Source of the DNA: Reyranella massiliensis 521
GTDB lineage: Bacteria; Pseudomonadota; Alphaproteobacteria; Reyranellales; Reyranellaceae
Assembly (NCBI RefSeq): GCF_000312425.1
Contig: NZ_HE997181.1
Coordinates: 2,332,260-2,396,259 of the forward strand
DNA: 64,000 bases
Reading direction: 5' to 3'
The translations under genes and the position numbers were made by a program. The notes beneath the pieces were generated by a model that made no database searches, was not told the origin of the DNA, and saw only the letters and a list, made by a program, of their open reading frames with translations. Each line of letters opens with the position of its first letter. The first letter of the stretch is position 1. Below, in pieces: positions 8,498 through 16,802 of this stretch.

Positions 8498-9772
8498 TCA
8501 GACCGGCATCTTGGCCGTCTTGATCCACTCCCAGAAGTCCGAACCCGGCGGCTTCTGCAATTGGCTGGCCTGAAGGACATCGACCGAGGCCAGGGTCGGG
8601 AAATCGTACTGGTTCTTGTTGGTCGAGGGGCCCTGATAGAAGACCTGTTCGGCGATGCGGTCCTTGCGGAAGCGTCCCTTGCCACCCAGGCTTTCGACCT
8701 CTACGCCGAGCATCGCCTCGCTGACTTTGTCCTGCGTCGGCCACTTGCCGCCGGCCTTGTGTGCCGCTTCGACGCCGGCCTTGTAGGCCGCCAGCGCAAA
8801 GTAGGCACGATCGGCCTCCCAGTGCGGCGCTTCCTTGTAGCGGTCCATGTAGTCCATCACGAACGCCTTCTGCAGCGCCGAGCCCTGCTCGTAGGCGAAG
8901 TAGAGCGTGTTGTGACCGAAGATCACCCCTTCCGGCATGAACTCCTTCTTGAGCTGGTTGATCTGCCAGCCGGCTGCCGGCAGCACGACCTTGGTGCCGT
9001 CGAACAGGCCGGCCGCCGCCCCCTGCTTCATGAACACCGGCAGATCGGCAAACAGCATCGAGGAGAAAATCAGATCCGGCTTGGCCGCCTTGAGGGCCGC
9101 AATGTTCGAAGTGAGATCGAGCGTGCCGACCTTCGGCCATTGCTCGGCCACGACCTCGACCTCGACGCCGTAGCGCTTGAGGATCTGGCGGAAGGCCTCC
9201 CAGTTGTTGCGGCCGTAGGAATAGTCCGGATTGATGCCGGCGATGCGCTTGAACTGGCCCTTGAAGTATTTGACCGCCAGCAGCGAGGCCATCACCGCCT
9301 CGCATTCGTTGTCGGTCGAGCGGAAGACGTAGCGCGACTTGGGCATCACCTCCTTGACGCCGTCCTGCGTGGTGCCGTCCCACATGACGAGGAGCGCCTG
9401 CTCCTCTTCTGCCACTGGCGCGACGCCGAGGCTGACCCCGGTCGAGATCAGGCCGTGGACCGCGTCGACCTTCTCCTGAAGGACCAGGCGGCGGAAGCGC
9501 TCGATCGTGTCCTTGGGGTTGGTCTCTTCCTCAATCACCAGCTGGAACTTGCGACCGGCGATCCCGCCCTCCTTGTTCATGCGGTCCGCCGCCCATTGAA
9601 CGGCGCGGATGCCGCATTCCCCCGCCGTACCGGCAGCGCCCGACCGTGGCGCGAGAATGCCGATCTTCAGCGGCTTGTCCTGGGCAATCGCCGGTGCAGA
9701 AAGCTGCGGCATTGCGGTCGCGGCGATGCCGGCGCCGGCCAGCTTCGAGAAGGCACGACGGGTGTGCTTCAT
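8498..9772 (-). CDS. livK: ABC transporter substrate-binding protein, LivK type (system 1)
   Basis: A 424-residue periplasmic binding protein (peripla_BP_6 fold) that captures the substrate for the LivHMGF transporter. The N-terminus has a twin-arginine-like motif RRAFSK followed by a hydrophobic stretch ending APAIAQ, so export may go through Tat. The mature protein begins KPLKIGILAPRSG, typical of the family. The start at 9772 has GGGAGGA at good spacing. The frame is open 28 codons further upstream, but those residues do not look like a signal. It is the first gene of a seven-gene operon. The ligand is unknown. Confidence 0.92.
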   Translation of the reverse strand: MKHTRRAFSKLAGAGIAATAMPQLSAPAIAQDKPLKIGILAPRSGAAGTAGECGIRAVQWAADRMNKEGGIAGRKFQLVIEEETNPKDTIERFRRLVLQEKVDAVHGLISTGVSLGVAPVAEEEQALLVMWDGTTQDGVKEVMPKSRYVFRSTDNECEAVMASLLAVKYFKGQFKRIAGINPDYSYGRNNWEAFRQILKRYGVEVEVVAEQWPKVGTLDLTSNIAALKAAKPDLIFSSMLFADLPVFMKQGAAAGLFDGTKVVLPAAGWQINQLKKEFMPEGVIFGHNTLYFAYEQGSALQKAFVMDYMDRYKEAPHWEADRAYFALAAYKAGVEAAHKAGGKWPTQDKVSEAMLGVEVESLGGKGRFRKDRIAEQVFYQGPSTNKNQYDFPTLASVDVLQASQLQKPPGSDFWEWIKTAKMPV

Positions 9773-9816
9773 GGCATTCCTCCCAAATCGACGAGCGCCT
9801 CTGTCGTGCGCATCTG

Positions 9817-9836
9817 CCATATCATAAGTATATAAG
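9817..9836. promoter_or_regulatory. AT-rich candidate operator/promoter of the liv operon
   Basis: CCATAT and GTATATAAG lie within 20 bp, 45-65 bp upstream of livK. Read on the minus strand this gives TATATAC followed by ATATGG, related to the TATATGG repeats in front of the FCD/GntR gene at 2864-2881. Binding of the same regulator to both is inferred from this similarity only. Confidence 0.25.
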
Positions 9837-9950
9837 AAACATCCCAGCAAGCGCATTCTGCCTGCAGATGCGTCGTTGCCCGCCTAATAGATTGGTGATA
9901 TGTCAGAAAAAACGCAGGTCCCTCGCACCGCGGAAAGACGGAGACGGCCT

Positions 9951-10751
9951 ATGGAGATCACGACCAGCCCGATGACCGACCGGCAGCGGCGGTATCGCGC
10001 CACCTACAGGGAGCGCATTGCCGGCTGGTATAATGGCTGGTTGCATGTCTTCGTCATCTACGTCATCGGATTGACGGCGCTGTTCATCTACGGCGCCAAC
10101 ATCCAAAGCCCGCGCTGGTGGGAATGGCTGATCGTGCCGATTACCTTCCTGGCGGCCAACTTCTTCGAATGGTGGATCCACCGCTACGTCATGCATCGGC
10201 CGTCGCAGATCAAGGCGTTCCGCGCGATCTACAACCGCCACACCTTGATGCATCATCAGTTCTTCACCGAACAGGAGATGCGCTTTGCCAATCATAACGA
10301 TTGGCGCGTCACCTTTTTTCCGCCCTATGCGCTGGTGACCTTCACCCTGATGTCGATCGTGCCCGCGCTGCTTCTGGGTTGGCTGATCTCCGCCAATGTC
10401 GGCTGGCTTCTGATCAGCACCACGACATCCATGTATCTCATTTACGAGTTCATGCACTTCTGCTGTCACGTCGACGAGAACTGGTTCGTACGCACCATGC
10501 CGTTCGTCAACACCATCCGGCGCCATCATACCGCCCATCACGACCAGTCGATCATGATGGAGCGGAACATGAATCTAACGTTCCCGGTGATGGACTGGCT
10601 GTTCGGAACCTCCGATCTCGATCGTGGCCTGCTCGGCCACCTCTTCAACGGCTACAGCACCCGGTACATTCGCAAGGATATGCGCCGGACGTCGCGTACG
10701 CCGCGTCCGTCGGCTCCGGCACAGGCCGGCTCTGTCGCACCGGCCGAATAG
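9951..10751 (+). CDS. fatty acid hydroxylase / sterol desaturase superfamily protein
   Basis: A 266-residue membrane protein with about four hydrophobic segments. It carries the three histidine clusters of the diiron hydroxylase superfamily: HRYVMH, HTLMHHQFF and HHTAHH. Members hydroxylate or desaturate lipids, sterols or carotenoids at a membrane-bound diiron site. The ATG at 9951 has ACGGAGACGG in front of it. An earlier in-frame ATG at 9900 lacks a ribosome-binding site but cannot be excluded. The C-terminal 20 residues are proline/alanine-rich. The substrate is unknown. A small membrane-protein gene follows 17 bp downstream and is probably co-transcribed. Confidence 0.88.
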   Translation: MEITTSPMTDRQRRYRATYRERIAGWYNGWLHVFVIYVIGLTALFIYGANIQSPRWWEWLIVPITFLAANFFEWWIHRYVMHRPSQIKAFRAIYNRHTLMHHQFFTEQEMRFANHNDWRVTFFPPYALVTFTLMSIVPALLLGWLISANVGWLLISTTTSMYLIYEFMHFCCHVDENWFVRTMPFVNTIRRHHTAHHDQSIMMERNMNLTFPVMDWLFGTSDLDRGLLGHLFNGYSTRYIRKDMRRTSRTPRPSAPAQAGSVAPAE

Positions 10752-10768
10752 GCGAGCGGAGGACAGCT

Positions 10769-10981
10769 ATGCCCGTACGGATCAAGCTGGCGCTTTCGGT
10801 GGTCGTGGTGCTCGTGGCGATCGCGGCCTTCTTCTTCCAGCGCACCCTGGGCCACGATCGAATTCAGTATCTCGTGCTCTTCCTCGGCGGTTTCATGGTG
10901 TTCGCCATGTGGCTGTTCCCCGAAGTAAAGCGCGAGGAGACCGCTGGCGGCATCCGGCGCGGACAGGTGGCCCCGAAGTAA
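10769..10981 (+). CDS. small two-helix membrane protein
   Basis: Predicts only 70 residues, with two hydrophobic helices (about 8-23 and 34-50) joined by a short charged loop and a basic C-terminal tail. A strong ribosome-binding site GGAGGA precedes the ATG at proper spacing. It lies 17 bp after the fatty acid hydroxylase gene on the same strand, so the two probably form an operon. A partner or lipid-related role is possible but is only inferred from position. Confidence 0.65.
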   Translation: MPVRIKLALSVVVVLVAIAAFFFQRTLGHDRIQYLVLFLGGFMVFAMWLFPEVKREETAGGIRRGQVAPK

Positions 10982-10982
10982 G

Positions 10983-11372
10983 CTACCCCGCCACGCCGCC
11001 GCATTTGTCGGCGCGCTGGCGCGCGGTGCGATCGTTGAGCCAGCTGCCGAAAAGGCCGGTGGCCCGCCGCCATGTCACCTGGCTCGACGCCGCGTCGAGC
11101 TGCTTGACCTGAAATTCCGCATCGGCCCCGCTCCCGCTCGACAGCAGGATGCTCGAGCGCTGCACGGTAGGATAAATCTGCGGGGCGACGCGGAGTTCTC
11201 CGGCATACTGCGCCGCGATGCAGTTCGATAGCGTCTCGTAGGAACCCGGATAGGTCGCCGTCCACTGGATCGGGCTGTCCCGGAAGTCGTTGGGCATGCT
11301 TAACGTCGCCGTATCGCTGGCGATACATCCCGTTGTCAGAGTAGCCATCGCCAACACAAGAGCACGCCGCAT
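10983..11372 (-). CDS. putative lipoprotein of unknown function
   Basis: Predicts 129 residues. The N-terminus MRRALVLAMATLTTGC ends in a lipobox-like LTTGC, so the protein is probably lipid-anchored at C16. The mature part has a few cysteines (such as C51 and C124) and no motif I recognise. A strong ribosome-binding site (GGGGGGAG) supports the start at 11372. The frame is open upstream, but those codons overlap other possible genes. It converges on the small membrane-protein gene, with one base between the two stop codons. Confidence 0.65.
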   Translation of the reverse strand: MRRALVLAMATLTTGCIASDTATLSMPNDFRDSPIQWTATYPGSYETLSNCIAAQYAGELRVAPQIYPTVQRSSILLSSGSGADAEFQVKQLDAASSQVTWRRATGLFGSWLNDRTARQRADKCGGVAG

Positions 11373-11485
11373 ACGATCTCCCCCCGAGACGGGCATAGAG
11401 CGTGATCCGGCCCGACAAGTCCATCGCCGCACCGGCCGACAGTGGCGCCATGACGTCGCGCGTTCTTCGGAAAGCCCGCCCATGG

Positions 11486-11611
11486 CTAGAGACCGTGCAG
11501 CTTCCGGTAGGTTTCCCGCTGGCGCCGGTTGTCGATGAGCTGAAGCACCCAAAGGGTGAGTGCCGTCCCGCAGATGCCGCCCAGAAGGCCGAACAGGATT
11601 TGCTGGATCAT
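11486..11611 (-). CDS. putative tiny membrane protein B (41 aa)
   Basis: A 41-residue reading frame starting MIQQILFGLLGGICG. It has one hydrophobic helix (about residues 4-24) and then a strongly basic tail (DNRRQRETYRK). Its ATG overlaps the TGA of the preceding tiny frame (ATGA), the usual sign of translational coupling. A weak GACAGG lies upstream. I do not recognise a family. The hydrophobic-then-basic layout is seen in many small stress or membrane-regulator proteins. It is shorter than standard gene-calling limits and may be unannotated elsewhere. Confidence 0.5.
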   Translation of the reverse strand: MIQQILFGLLGGICGTALTLWVLQLIDNRRQRETYRKLHGL

Positions 11612-11718
11612 CGCCAGTACCTGTCAGGCAGAGACCAAAGGACCCCGGCCAGAAGAAGAGTACACGCCGGTCCCCCAATAAGCCCAATGACGAAGCTTAA
11701 AAGCACCCCATCTTGCAT
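11608..11718 (-). CDS. putative tiny membrane protein A (36 aa)
   Basis: A 36-residue frame starting MQDGVLLSFVIG, almost entirely one hydrophobic helix with a short tail PDRYWR. It is followed by the 41-residue frame through an ATGA overlap. GGGGA lies immediately before the ATG. An in-frame ATG at 11742 would give 44 residues with a more basic start, and I cannot decide between them. Both frames lie in a 465-bp stretch otherwise empty between the lipoprotein gene and the tRNA. Expression is unproven. Confidence 0.45.
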   Translation of the reverse strand: MQDGVLLSFVIGLIGGPACTLLLAGVLWSLPDRYWR

Positions 11719-11837
11719 TTCCCCACAAACCACCCTTTTCATTGCAGTCTGCTTGAAATCTAGCGAGATCAAATGCCGACCTCCAGCCCCTGCTCAGGGG
11801 TGAAGCCGCGCTTAAGTCTTTGCAGTAGTGGGGATAA

Positions 11838-11930
11838 TGGCGGAGAGGAAGGGATTCGAACCCTCGATAGGGCTTTAGACCCTATAACGGTTTAGCAAAC
11901 CGCCGCCTTCGACCGCTCGGCCACCTCTCC
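11838..11930 (-). tRNA. tRNA-Ser (anticodon GCT)
   Basis: A 93-nt class II tRNA, read on the minus strand. The acceptor stem GGAGAGG pairs with CCTCTCC and the 3' end GCCA is encoded. The T-arm contains GGTTCGAATCC. The anticodon loop TTGCTAA is closed by CGGT/ACCG, giving anticodon GCT for AGC/AGU serine codons. The long variable arm is typical of tRNA-Ser. No integrase or attachment-site duplication was seen next to it. Confidence 0.97.
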
Positions 11931-12079
11931 GCAGCCCGTTCAGACCCCGGCGATCGATATATCCACGACGGATGCGCGGCGGTTCTAGCGGCGGCCGTTG
12001 GGAGTGTCAAACGAGTAGGCGATTTCGCTAGGTTTCTCAGGATCTTGGCATTGTTTACTTAATGCTCTCGCCCAGGCCG

Positions 12080-12655
12080 TCAGACCAGGAAGGCCCGCTC
12101 CTGCAGCTCGTCGGCAGCTTCCCGGACAGCCTGCTGTGTGTCGGTCAGGAAGATGGCCAGAGAGAACATCAATTCGAAAGGCGGCTCCCGGCCGACCTCC
12201 AGAAAGGCCAGAAACACCCTGATCTGGCCCTCGAGATTGCCCTTCCGGTAGTCAGCGACGCGCGACACCAGGAACTGCTGGAGATTGGCGAGGTCGAGCC
12301 GATCGTGCGACGTCAGCCGCAACTCCCGTTGCGCCTCGTTGGCCTGCACCGCCGCCAGAGGGGGATGCAGCTCGAACAGATTGTGCGTCAGCCTCAGCCG
12401 CAGGATGCGATCGGCAAAGGTCAGCGAAAAGGCGTCCTGCAGACGATCGCGGTCGGTCGCCGCAAAGCGGCACCCTTCGATGCCTGACACGGCGGCGGCA
12501 TGAACGAACGCCACCGCCTCCAGTTCGAAGCCATCGCCGCGATGCAGGCCGAACGGTGCCAGCCTGTTGCGCAGACGCGCCATCAATGGCGCCACCACCC
12601 GATAAATCTCGAGCGCGGCCACCGGCAAGGGCATCGCTTTCTTGAACCACCACAT
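12080..12655 (-). CDS. hypothetical protein
   Basis: A 191-residue predicted cytoplasmic protein, leucine- and arginine-rich and mostly helical, with no signal peptide. I do not recognise a domain. The start at 12655 gives MWWFKKAMPLP. An alternative ATG seven codons later is possible. It is divergent from the argE-like gene (78 bp between the starts) and follows the tRNA at 150 bp. The consistent frame across its whole length and the lack of a better candidate on either strand support it as a gene. Confidence 0.6.
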   Translation of the reverse strand: MWWFKKAMPLPVAALEIYRVVAPLMARLRNRLAPFGLHRGDGFELEAVAFVHAAAVSGIEGCRFAATDRDRLQDAFSLTFADRILRLRLTHNLFELHPPLAAVQANEAQRELRLTSHDRLDLANLQQFLVSRVADYRKGNLEGQIRVFLAFLEVGREPPFELMFSLAIFLTDTQQAVREAADELQERAFLV

Positions 12656-12733
12656 GGCGTCTTCCTACAGCCGGAAATCCTACCATAGCCTCGCTCTTTG
12701 CGTCCTTGCGTATGTCGTGCGACGGTGCGGGCC

Positions 12734-13897
12734 ATGACCACTTCCTCCTCGATCGACATGCTGCAGCGCCTGGTGGCCTTCGACACCACCTCGCGGAACT
12801 CCAACCTCGACCTGATCAAGTTCATCCAGGGCTATCTGACCGAGCACGACGTGCCGAGCACGCTGGTCCCCAACGAGGACGGCACCAAGGCCAACCTCTT
12901 CGCCACCATCGGCCCCATGGCCGAGGGCGGCATCGTGCTCTCGGGCCACACCGACGTCGTGCCAGTCGACGGCCAGCCCTGGACAACCGATCCCTGGACC
13001 TTGACGGAAAAGCCGGACGGCAACCTCTATGGCCGCGGCACTTGCGACATGAAGGGTTTCATCGCCGCCTGCCTTGCGCATGTTCCTGCGCTCAAGAAGG
13101 CGAAGCTCAAGGTGCCGATGCACTTTGCCTTCAGCTACGATGAGGAGATCGGCTGTCTAGGTGCCCATTCGCTGGCGGAGAAGCTGGTGGGCAACGTGCC
13201 CCGGCCGCAGGCCGTGATCGTGGGCGAGCCGACCATGATGGGCGTCGTCAACGCGCAGAATGCCGGCGGCGGGATCATCGCCACCTTCACCGGCGTCGAG
13301 GCCCACTCCTCGATGACCCATCTCGGGGTCAGCGCCATCCATTTCGCCGGCGACTTCATCCACTGGCTGAACGAGCTGCAGGTCGAGCTGGCGGGTCGCA
13401 AGCGGACCGACCTCGACACGGTGCCCGGCCACACGACCATCAACGTCGGTATCGTGACCGGCGGGACGGCCGGCAACATCCTGGCCCGCGAATGCACGCT
13501 CAACTGGGGCTATCGAACCCTGCCCGGCGACGATCCCTGGGAAGTGCAGCGTCGGGCGGAGAAGTACATCGCCGAGCTGCTGTTGCCCAAGATGAAGGCC
13601 AAGCATCCCGACGCCGACATCACCCTGAAGCGCCGCTCCTTCGTACCCGGTCTGCTGCCACAGGAAAACGAGGAAGCGGCCAAGCTGGCGCTGCAATGGA
13701 CCGGCGGCAACCGCACCTATGCCGTGCCCTACGGCACTGAGGCCGGCATCTTCCGCAGCCACGGCATTCCGACGGTGATCTGCGGTCCGGGCGACATCTC
13801 GCAGGCGCACCAGCCCAACGAGTTCGTGGCCCGCTCGCAGATGGATGCCTGCGACACCTTCATCGGCAAGATGATCGGCTGGGCGGAAAGGCAGTAG
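12734..13897 (+). CDS. argE: acetylornithine deacetylase (M20 peptidase family)
   Basis: A 387-residue M20/ArgE-type metallohydrolase. It removes the acetyl group from N-acetylornithine to give ornithine in arginine synthesis. Dizinc-site residues are visible: H72 in SGHTD, D105 in GRGTCDMKGF, the catalytic E137-E138 in YDEEIGC, and a late histidine in SQAHQPNEF. Length and layout (catalytic domain with an inserted dimerisation domain) fit. The start at 12734 has no strong ribosome-binding site, and GTG at 12725 is an alternative. Related M20 enzymes act on other N-acyl amino acids, so the substrate is probable rather than certain. Confidence 0.88.
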   Translation: MTTSSSIDMLQRLVAFDTTSRNSNLDLIKFIQGYLTEHDVPSTLVPNEDGTKANLFATIGPMAEGGIVLSGHTDVVPVDGQPWTTDPWTLTEKPDGNLYGRGTCDMKGFIAACLAHVPALKKAKLKVPMHFAFSYDEEIGCLGAHSLAEKLVGNVPRPQAVIVGEPTMMGVVNAQNAGGGIIATFTGVEAHSSMTHLGVSAIHFAGDFIHWLNELQVELAGRKRTDLDTVPGHTTINVGIVTGGTAGNILARECTLNWGYRTLPGDDPWEVQRRAEKYIAELLLPKMKAKHPDADITLKRRSFVPGLLPQENEEAAKLALQWTGGNRTYAVPYGTEAGIFRSHGIPTVICGPGDISQAHQPNEFVARSQMDACDTFIGKMIGWAERQ

Positions 13898-13925
13898 CGC
13901 CTTTCCACCCGCCCCGATGACTTGA

Positions 13926-14444
13926 TCAGCCCTCGGTACGGCGCGTCGTCTCGTAGAGGAACCACACGCGCTGCTCGGCTTCGTCGATCCAGTTCTCGAT
14001 GAGGCTCGCGGTGGCGACGTCGTTGTGCTCGTCGCAAAGCTCATGCAGGGTACGCATGCTGGCGCAGAGCTGCTTGTTGTCGTCACGCAGCTCCGCCAGC
14101 ATGTCGAGCGGCGTCACATAGTCGGCATCGTTGTCGAGCACGCGCTGCAGGCGGGAGATATGGCCGATGGACCGGATGGTCGTACCGCCAAGCTTGCGCA
14201 CTCGTTCGGCAATCGGATCGCTCATGGCGTCGATCTGCGCCGCCTGCTCGTCGAGCAGCAGATGATAGTCGCGGAAATGCGGTCCCGAGACGTGCCAGTG
14301 GAAGTTCTTGGTCTTCCAGTAGAGGGCCGCGACATCGGCCAGCAGCAGGTTCAATCCGCCGGCCAGGTCGCGGGTGGCGTTCTCACCGAGATCGGTCGGG
14401 GTGGCGAGCGCGACGGTCTTGCGTGACTTCGGATCCTTGCTCAT
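13926..14444 (-). CDS. dps: Dps family DNA-binding / ferritin-like protein
   Basis: A 172-residue Dps protein. These assemble into 12-subunit shells, oxidise and store iron with hydrogen peroxide, and coat DNA during stress. The ferroxidase-site segment NFHWHVSGPHFRDYHLLLDE (residues 48-67) is conserved, followed by the usual four-helix bundle. The N-terminal tail has several lysines and arginines that could contact DNA. AGGAG precedes the ATG at 14444. It is a single gene convergent with argE, and its regulation is not evident from the sequence. Confidence 0.93.
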   Translation of the reverse strand: MSKDPKSRKTVALATPTDLGENATRDLAGGLNLLLADVAALYWKTKNFHWHVSGPHFRDYHLLLDEQAAQIDAMSDPIAERVRKLGGTTIRSIGHISRLQRVLDNDADYVTPLDMLAELRDDNKQLCASMRTLHELCDEHNDVATASLIENWIDEAEQRVWFLYETTRRTEG

Positions 14445-14521
14445 GGGCTGGCACTCCTGCGGGTACAGATGGCAACGGCGCAAGCCTAACGTGCTTTCGC
14501 GGCGCGGTGAACCGGCTCCGG

Positions 14522-14941
14522 TCAAACGCCGGCGCAGACCGGCCTTTCCACGCGCAGGACACTCTCCTGGCCGAATCGTTTGACGTATGTTTCGATGATC
14601 GATGTCACCTTGGCATGGTGGGCGGGCGCATCGAAGACGACAATGACGACGAGCTTGCTGCTCTCCCGCACGATGCGACCGGATGCATCGCGGTACTGGC
14701 CGCCGGCATCGACGATACTGTGCCCGGCCGGAAACCGAGGTGTCACACTCTCGGCGACGAAGGAGACCCATTCCGCATCGCTCACCTGCCCGCCGGCCGG
14801 CTTGTCCCGGCCGAAATAGAGACTGACTTCGAGCGCCGGCTTGAGAGGAGCGGTGCAAACCGGCAGAGCACCGGGCTGGGCGCAGGCCGAAAGCAGAAGC
14901 AGAGCCCCTGCCGCAATGGCCCGCGACACCCGAGACCACAT
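14522..14941 (-). CDS. DUF3574 lipoprotein
   Basis: A 139-residue protein with an N-terminal lipobox (LLLSAC, acylated cysteine near residue 20). The DUF3574 pattern follows: SLYFGRDKPAGG, VSDAEWVSFVAESVTPRFP, and QESVLRVERPVC near the end. The family is found in proteobacterial envelopes and its function is not known. It lies 2 bp after the downstream end of the GST gene on the same strand and may be co-transcribed with it. Confidence 0.85.
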   Translation of the reverse strand: MWSRVSRAIAAGALLLLSACAQPGALPVCTAPLKPALEVSLYFGRDKPAGGQVSDAEWVSFVAESVTPRFPAGHSIVDAGGQYRDASGRIVRESSKLVVIVVFDAPAHHAKVTSIIETYVKRFGQESVLRVERPVCAGV

Positions 14942-14943
14942 GC

Positions 14944-15570
14944 TCAGTTGAGGTACGGTACCGCCATGCCCTTGGTGACGGCAGGACGCGCGTTCACGAT
15001 GTCGTACCAGCGCTTCACGTTGGGAAACTCGGCAAGGTTAACCGTGTGCCACTCGTGGCGCGCCGCCCAGGGAAAGATCGACATGTCGGCAATCGTATAC
15101 TCCTCACCGGCGACGAACGGCTTGCCGGCAAGCTGGCGGTCGAGCACGCCATAGAGGCGCTTAGCCTCGTCGACGTAGCGCTTGATGCCATACTCGATCT
15201 TAGACGGCGCCGCGCGCAGGAAGTGATGCGCCTGGCCCAGCATGGGGCCGAAGCCACCCATCTGCCACATCAGCCACTGCAGGGCGTCGTAGCGCGCGAC
15301 CCCCGTGGCCGGCAGGAACTTCTGGGTCTTGTCGGCGAGGTAGATCAGGATCGCACCGGACTCGAAAAGCGAGTACGGCTTGCCGCCCGGGCCATCGGGA
15401 TCGACGATCGCCGGAATGCGATTGTTGGGGCTGATCCGCAGAAACTCCGGCTTGTGCTGTTCGCCTTTCGAGATATCGACCTTGTGCACGCTGTAGGGCA
15501 GCCCGCATTCCTCGAGCATGATGGAAATCTTACGGCCGTTCGGTGTGCCCCACGTGTGAAGCTCGATCAT
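14944..15570 (-). CDS. glutathione S-transferase, YfcG/YghU-like (Nu class)
   Basis: A 208-residue GST. The N-terminal thioredoxin-like domain begins HTWGTPNGRKISIMLEE, the signature of the Nu-class disulfide-bond reductases YfcG and YghU of E. coli. SPNNRIPAIVD and LFESGAILIYLA mark the glutathione-binding site. The helical C-terminal domain follows. The start at 15570 has GGGGGAG upstream, and an open frame further upstream lacks GST sequence. A second, related GST lies at 18316-19029. Confidence 0.92.
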   Translation of the reverse strand: MIELHTWGTPNGRKISIMLEECGLPYSVHKVDISKGEQHKPEFLRISPNNRIPAIVDPDGPGGKPYSLFESGAILIYLADKTQKFLPATGVARYDALQWLMWQMGGFGPMLGQAHHFLRAAPSKIEYGIKRYVDEAKRLYGVLDRQLAGKPFVAGEEYTIADMSIFPWAARHEWHTVNLAEFPNVKRWYDIVNARPAVTKGMAVPYLN

Positions 15571-15607
15571 CTCTTCATCTCCCCCGTTGTTTACGAAAAA
15601 TTGCGTA

Positions 15608-16297
15608 TCAGCCCCAGCTGTCGTCGCCACCGCCGTCGTCGTACGACGCCGTGTCATAGTCGTCCTGCAGTCCCGCGTCCTGGTCGTAAGCCTGCTGCTC
15701 CTGCTGTGCAGACTGCGCCGAGTCCGGAGGCATCAGCTCGGACGGGGTCTGTGGCGTTGCTGCCTGCTGGCTGCTCGCGCCCTGACTGAAGGGATTGGAG
15801 CTGCCCCCCATCAGGTTGCGGATGCCCTCGAAGAGCAATGCGCCGCCGGCAACGCCGGCCGCCGTCGCCATTGCCGTGCGCAGGAACCCGCCGCCGCCAG
15901 CGGCCTGCGGACCTACCGCAGCCTGCAAGGGCGAACGCGTCGATGGAACCGATGGGCGCGGTGCCGGTGCCTGTGCGGCTGGCGCCTGAGCGGCCGGCGA
16001 CTGAGCAGCTGGGGCCGATCCCCAGGGCCCGATCTTCGGAGCGCTGCCCAAAAAACCACCACCGCCTCCGGCCGGCGCGGCCGCAGCCTTTGCCTCGAGC
16101 TCGGCGATACGCTCCTGGGCGGCCTTGAGGGCCTGTTCCTGAACAAGCACCGTCTGAACCAGCAGATAAGCGGAGGCTGGTTGGCGCGCCGCGAGATCGC
16201 GGATCATTGCATCCGCCTCGGCGTCGCGCGGTTGGGATTCGAACGGCTGCAGCCGGCCGAACAGCCCCGTGATGAGTTCACGTTCTTGATTCTGCAT
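15608..16297 (-). CDS. DUF2076 domain protein
   Basis: A 229-residue protein of the DUF2076 type. The N-terminal helical segment (residues 1-70) starts MQNQERELITGLFGRLQ and ends in a short coiled coil. A long Ala/Pro/Gly-rich linker follows, then a hydrophobic glycine/alanine segment near residues 145-165 (AAGVAGGALLFEGI). The C-terminal tail is acidic and rich in Asp/Gln/Gly (DDGGGDDSWG). Such proteins are common in proteobacteria and have sometimes been called periplasmic ligand-binding sensors, but the function is not established. It is probably monocistronic. Confidence 0.88.
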   Translation of the reverse strand: MQNQERELITGLFGRLQPFESQPRDAEADAMIRDLAARQPASAYLLVQTVLVQEQALKAAQERIAELEAKAAAAPAGGGGGFLGSAPKIGPWGSAPAAQSPAAQAPAAQAPAPRPSVPSTRSPLQAAVGPQAAGGGGFLRTAMATAAGVAGGALLFEGIRNLMGGSSNPFSQGASSQQAATPQTPSELMPPDSAQSAQQEQQAYDQDAGLQDDYDTASYDDGGGDDSWG

Positions 16298-16393
16298 GAC
16301 AGTGCCTCCTGCCCCTTTGGTTCAAGGAGCACCGCCAACGTGGTTGCCCGTCCGCCAAGCGTCAAGAGCGGCGGGATTGATTACATCTTTGTA

Positions 16394-16412
16394 AAGTCCC
16401 GATAAAGGACTT
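16394..16412 (-). terminator. possible terminator hairpin
   Basis: AAGTCC and GGACTT form a 6-bp perfect stem with a 7-nt loop, seven bases after the stop codon of the SnoaL-like gene. Only a short T-run follows on the minus strand, so intrinsic termination would be weak. Confidence 0.3.
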
Positions 16413-16418
16413 GCCCTG

Positions 16419-16790
16419 TTAGTCGATCACCTTGCGATACGAACGCTTGGTCGCGACCTTGCCATCCCGCATGGTCATCACATCGCAGGCGTGGAAGTTC
16501 ACCTGTCCGCCGTCGGCCAGAGTCCCAGTAACCAGAAGCTCGAGCACGATGAGATCGGGGCCGAAACTGCAACGTACCAGTTCGTAGCGGATGTCCGGCA
16601 TGGCCTTGAAGGCATTGGCGATCGCCGACCGGACCGCGGCCGCACCGTCGTAGCGGGTGCCGTAGGGTTCCGCGCCTCTGGGAGTCTCCCAAAGGCAATC
16701 CTCGCTCATCAGAGCCATCGTGCCCTCGAGGTCATGATCGTTCCAAGGCTTCATGAAGCGTCGCACAAAGGCCTCGTCATAGTTTGGCAT
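16419..16790 (-). CDS. SnoaL-like / NTF2-fold protein
   Basis: A 123-residue cone-shaped NTF2-like protein. It starts with YDEAFVRRFMKPWNDHDLEG, then MSEDCLWETPRG, and it ends MRDGKVATKRSYRKV. This is the usual pattern of SnoaL-like polyketide-cyclase relatives, many of which are small-molecule isomerases or hydrolases, or have no known activity. It lies 12 bp after the DUF1579 gene and is likely co-transcribed with it. The substrate is unknown. Confidence 0.85.
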   Translation of the reverse strand: MPNYDEAFVRRFMKPWNDHDLEGTMALMSEDCLWETPRGAEPYGTRYDGAAAVRSAIANAFKAMPDIRYELVRCSFGPDLIVLELLVTGTLADGGQVNFHACDVMTMRDGKVATKRSYRKVID

Positions 16791-16802
16791 GCGCGTTCGA
16801 CC

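Noticed and set aside
11787..11800. CCCCTG/CAGGGG inverted repeat near the tRNA as a terminator
   Set aside because: The loop is only two to four bases and no T-run follows on either strand, so termination activity is doubtful.
11838..11930. tRNA-Ser as an integration site for a mobile element
   Set aside because: No integrase, no duplicated tRNA 3' end and no change in gene style next to it were seen.
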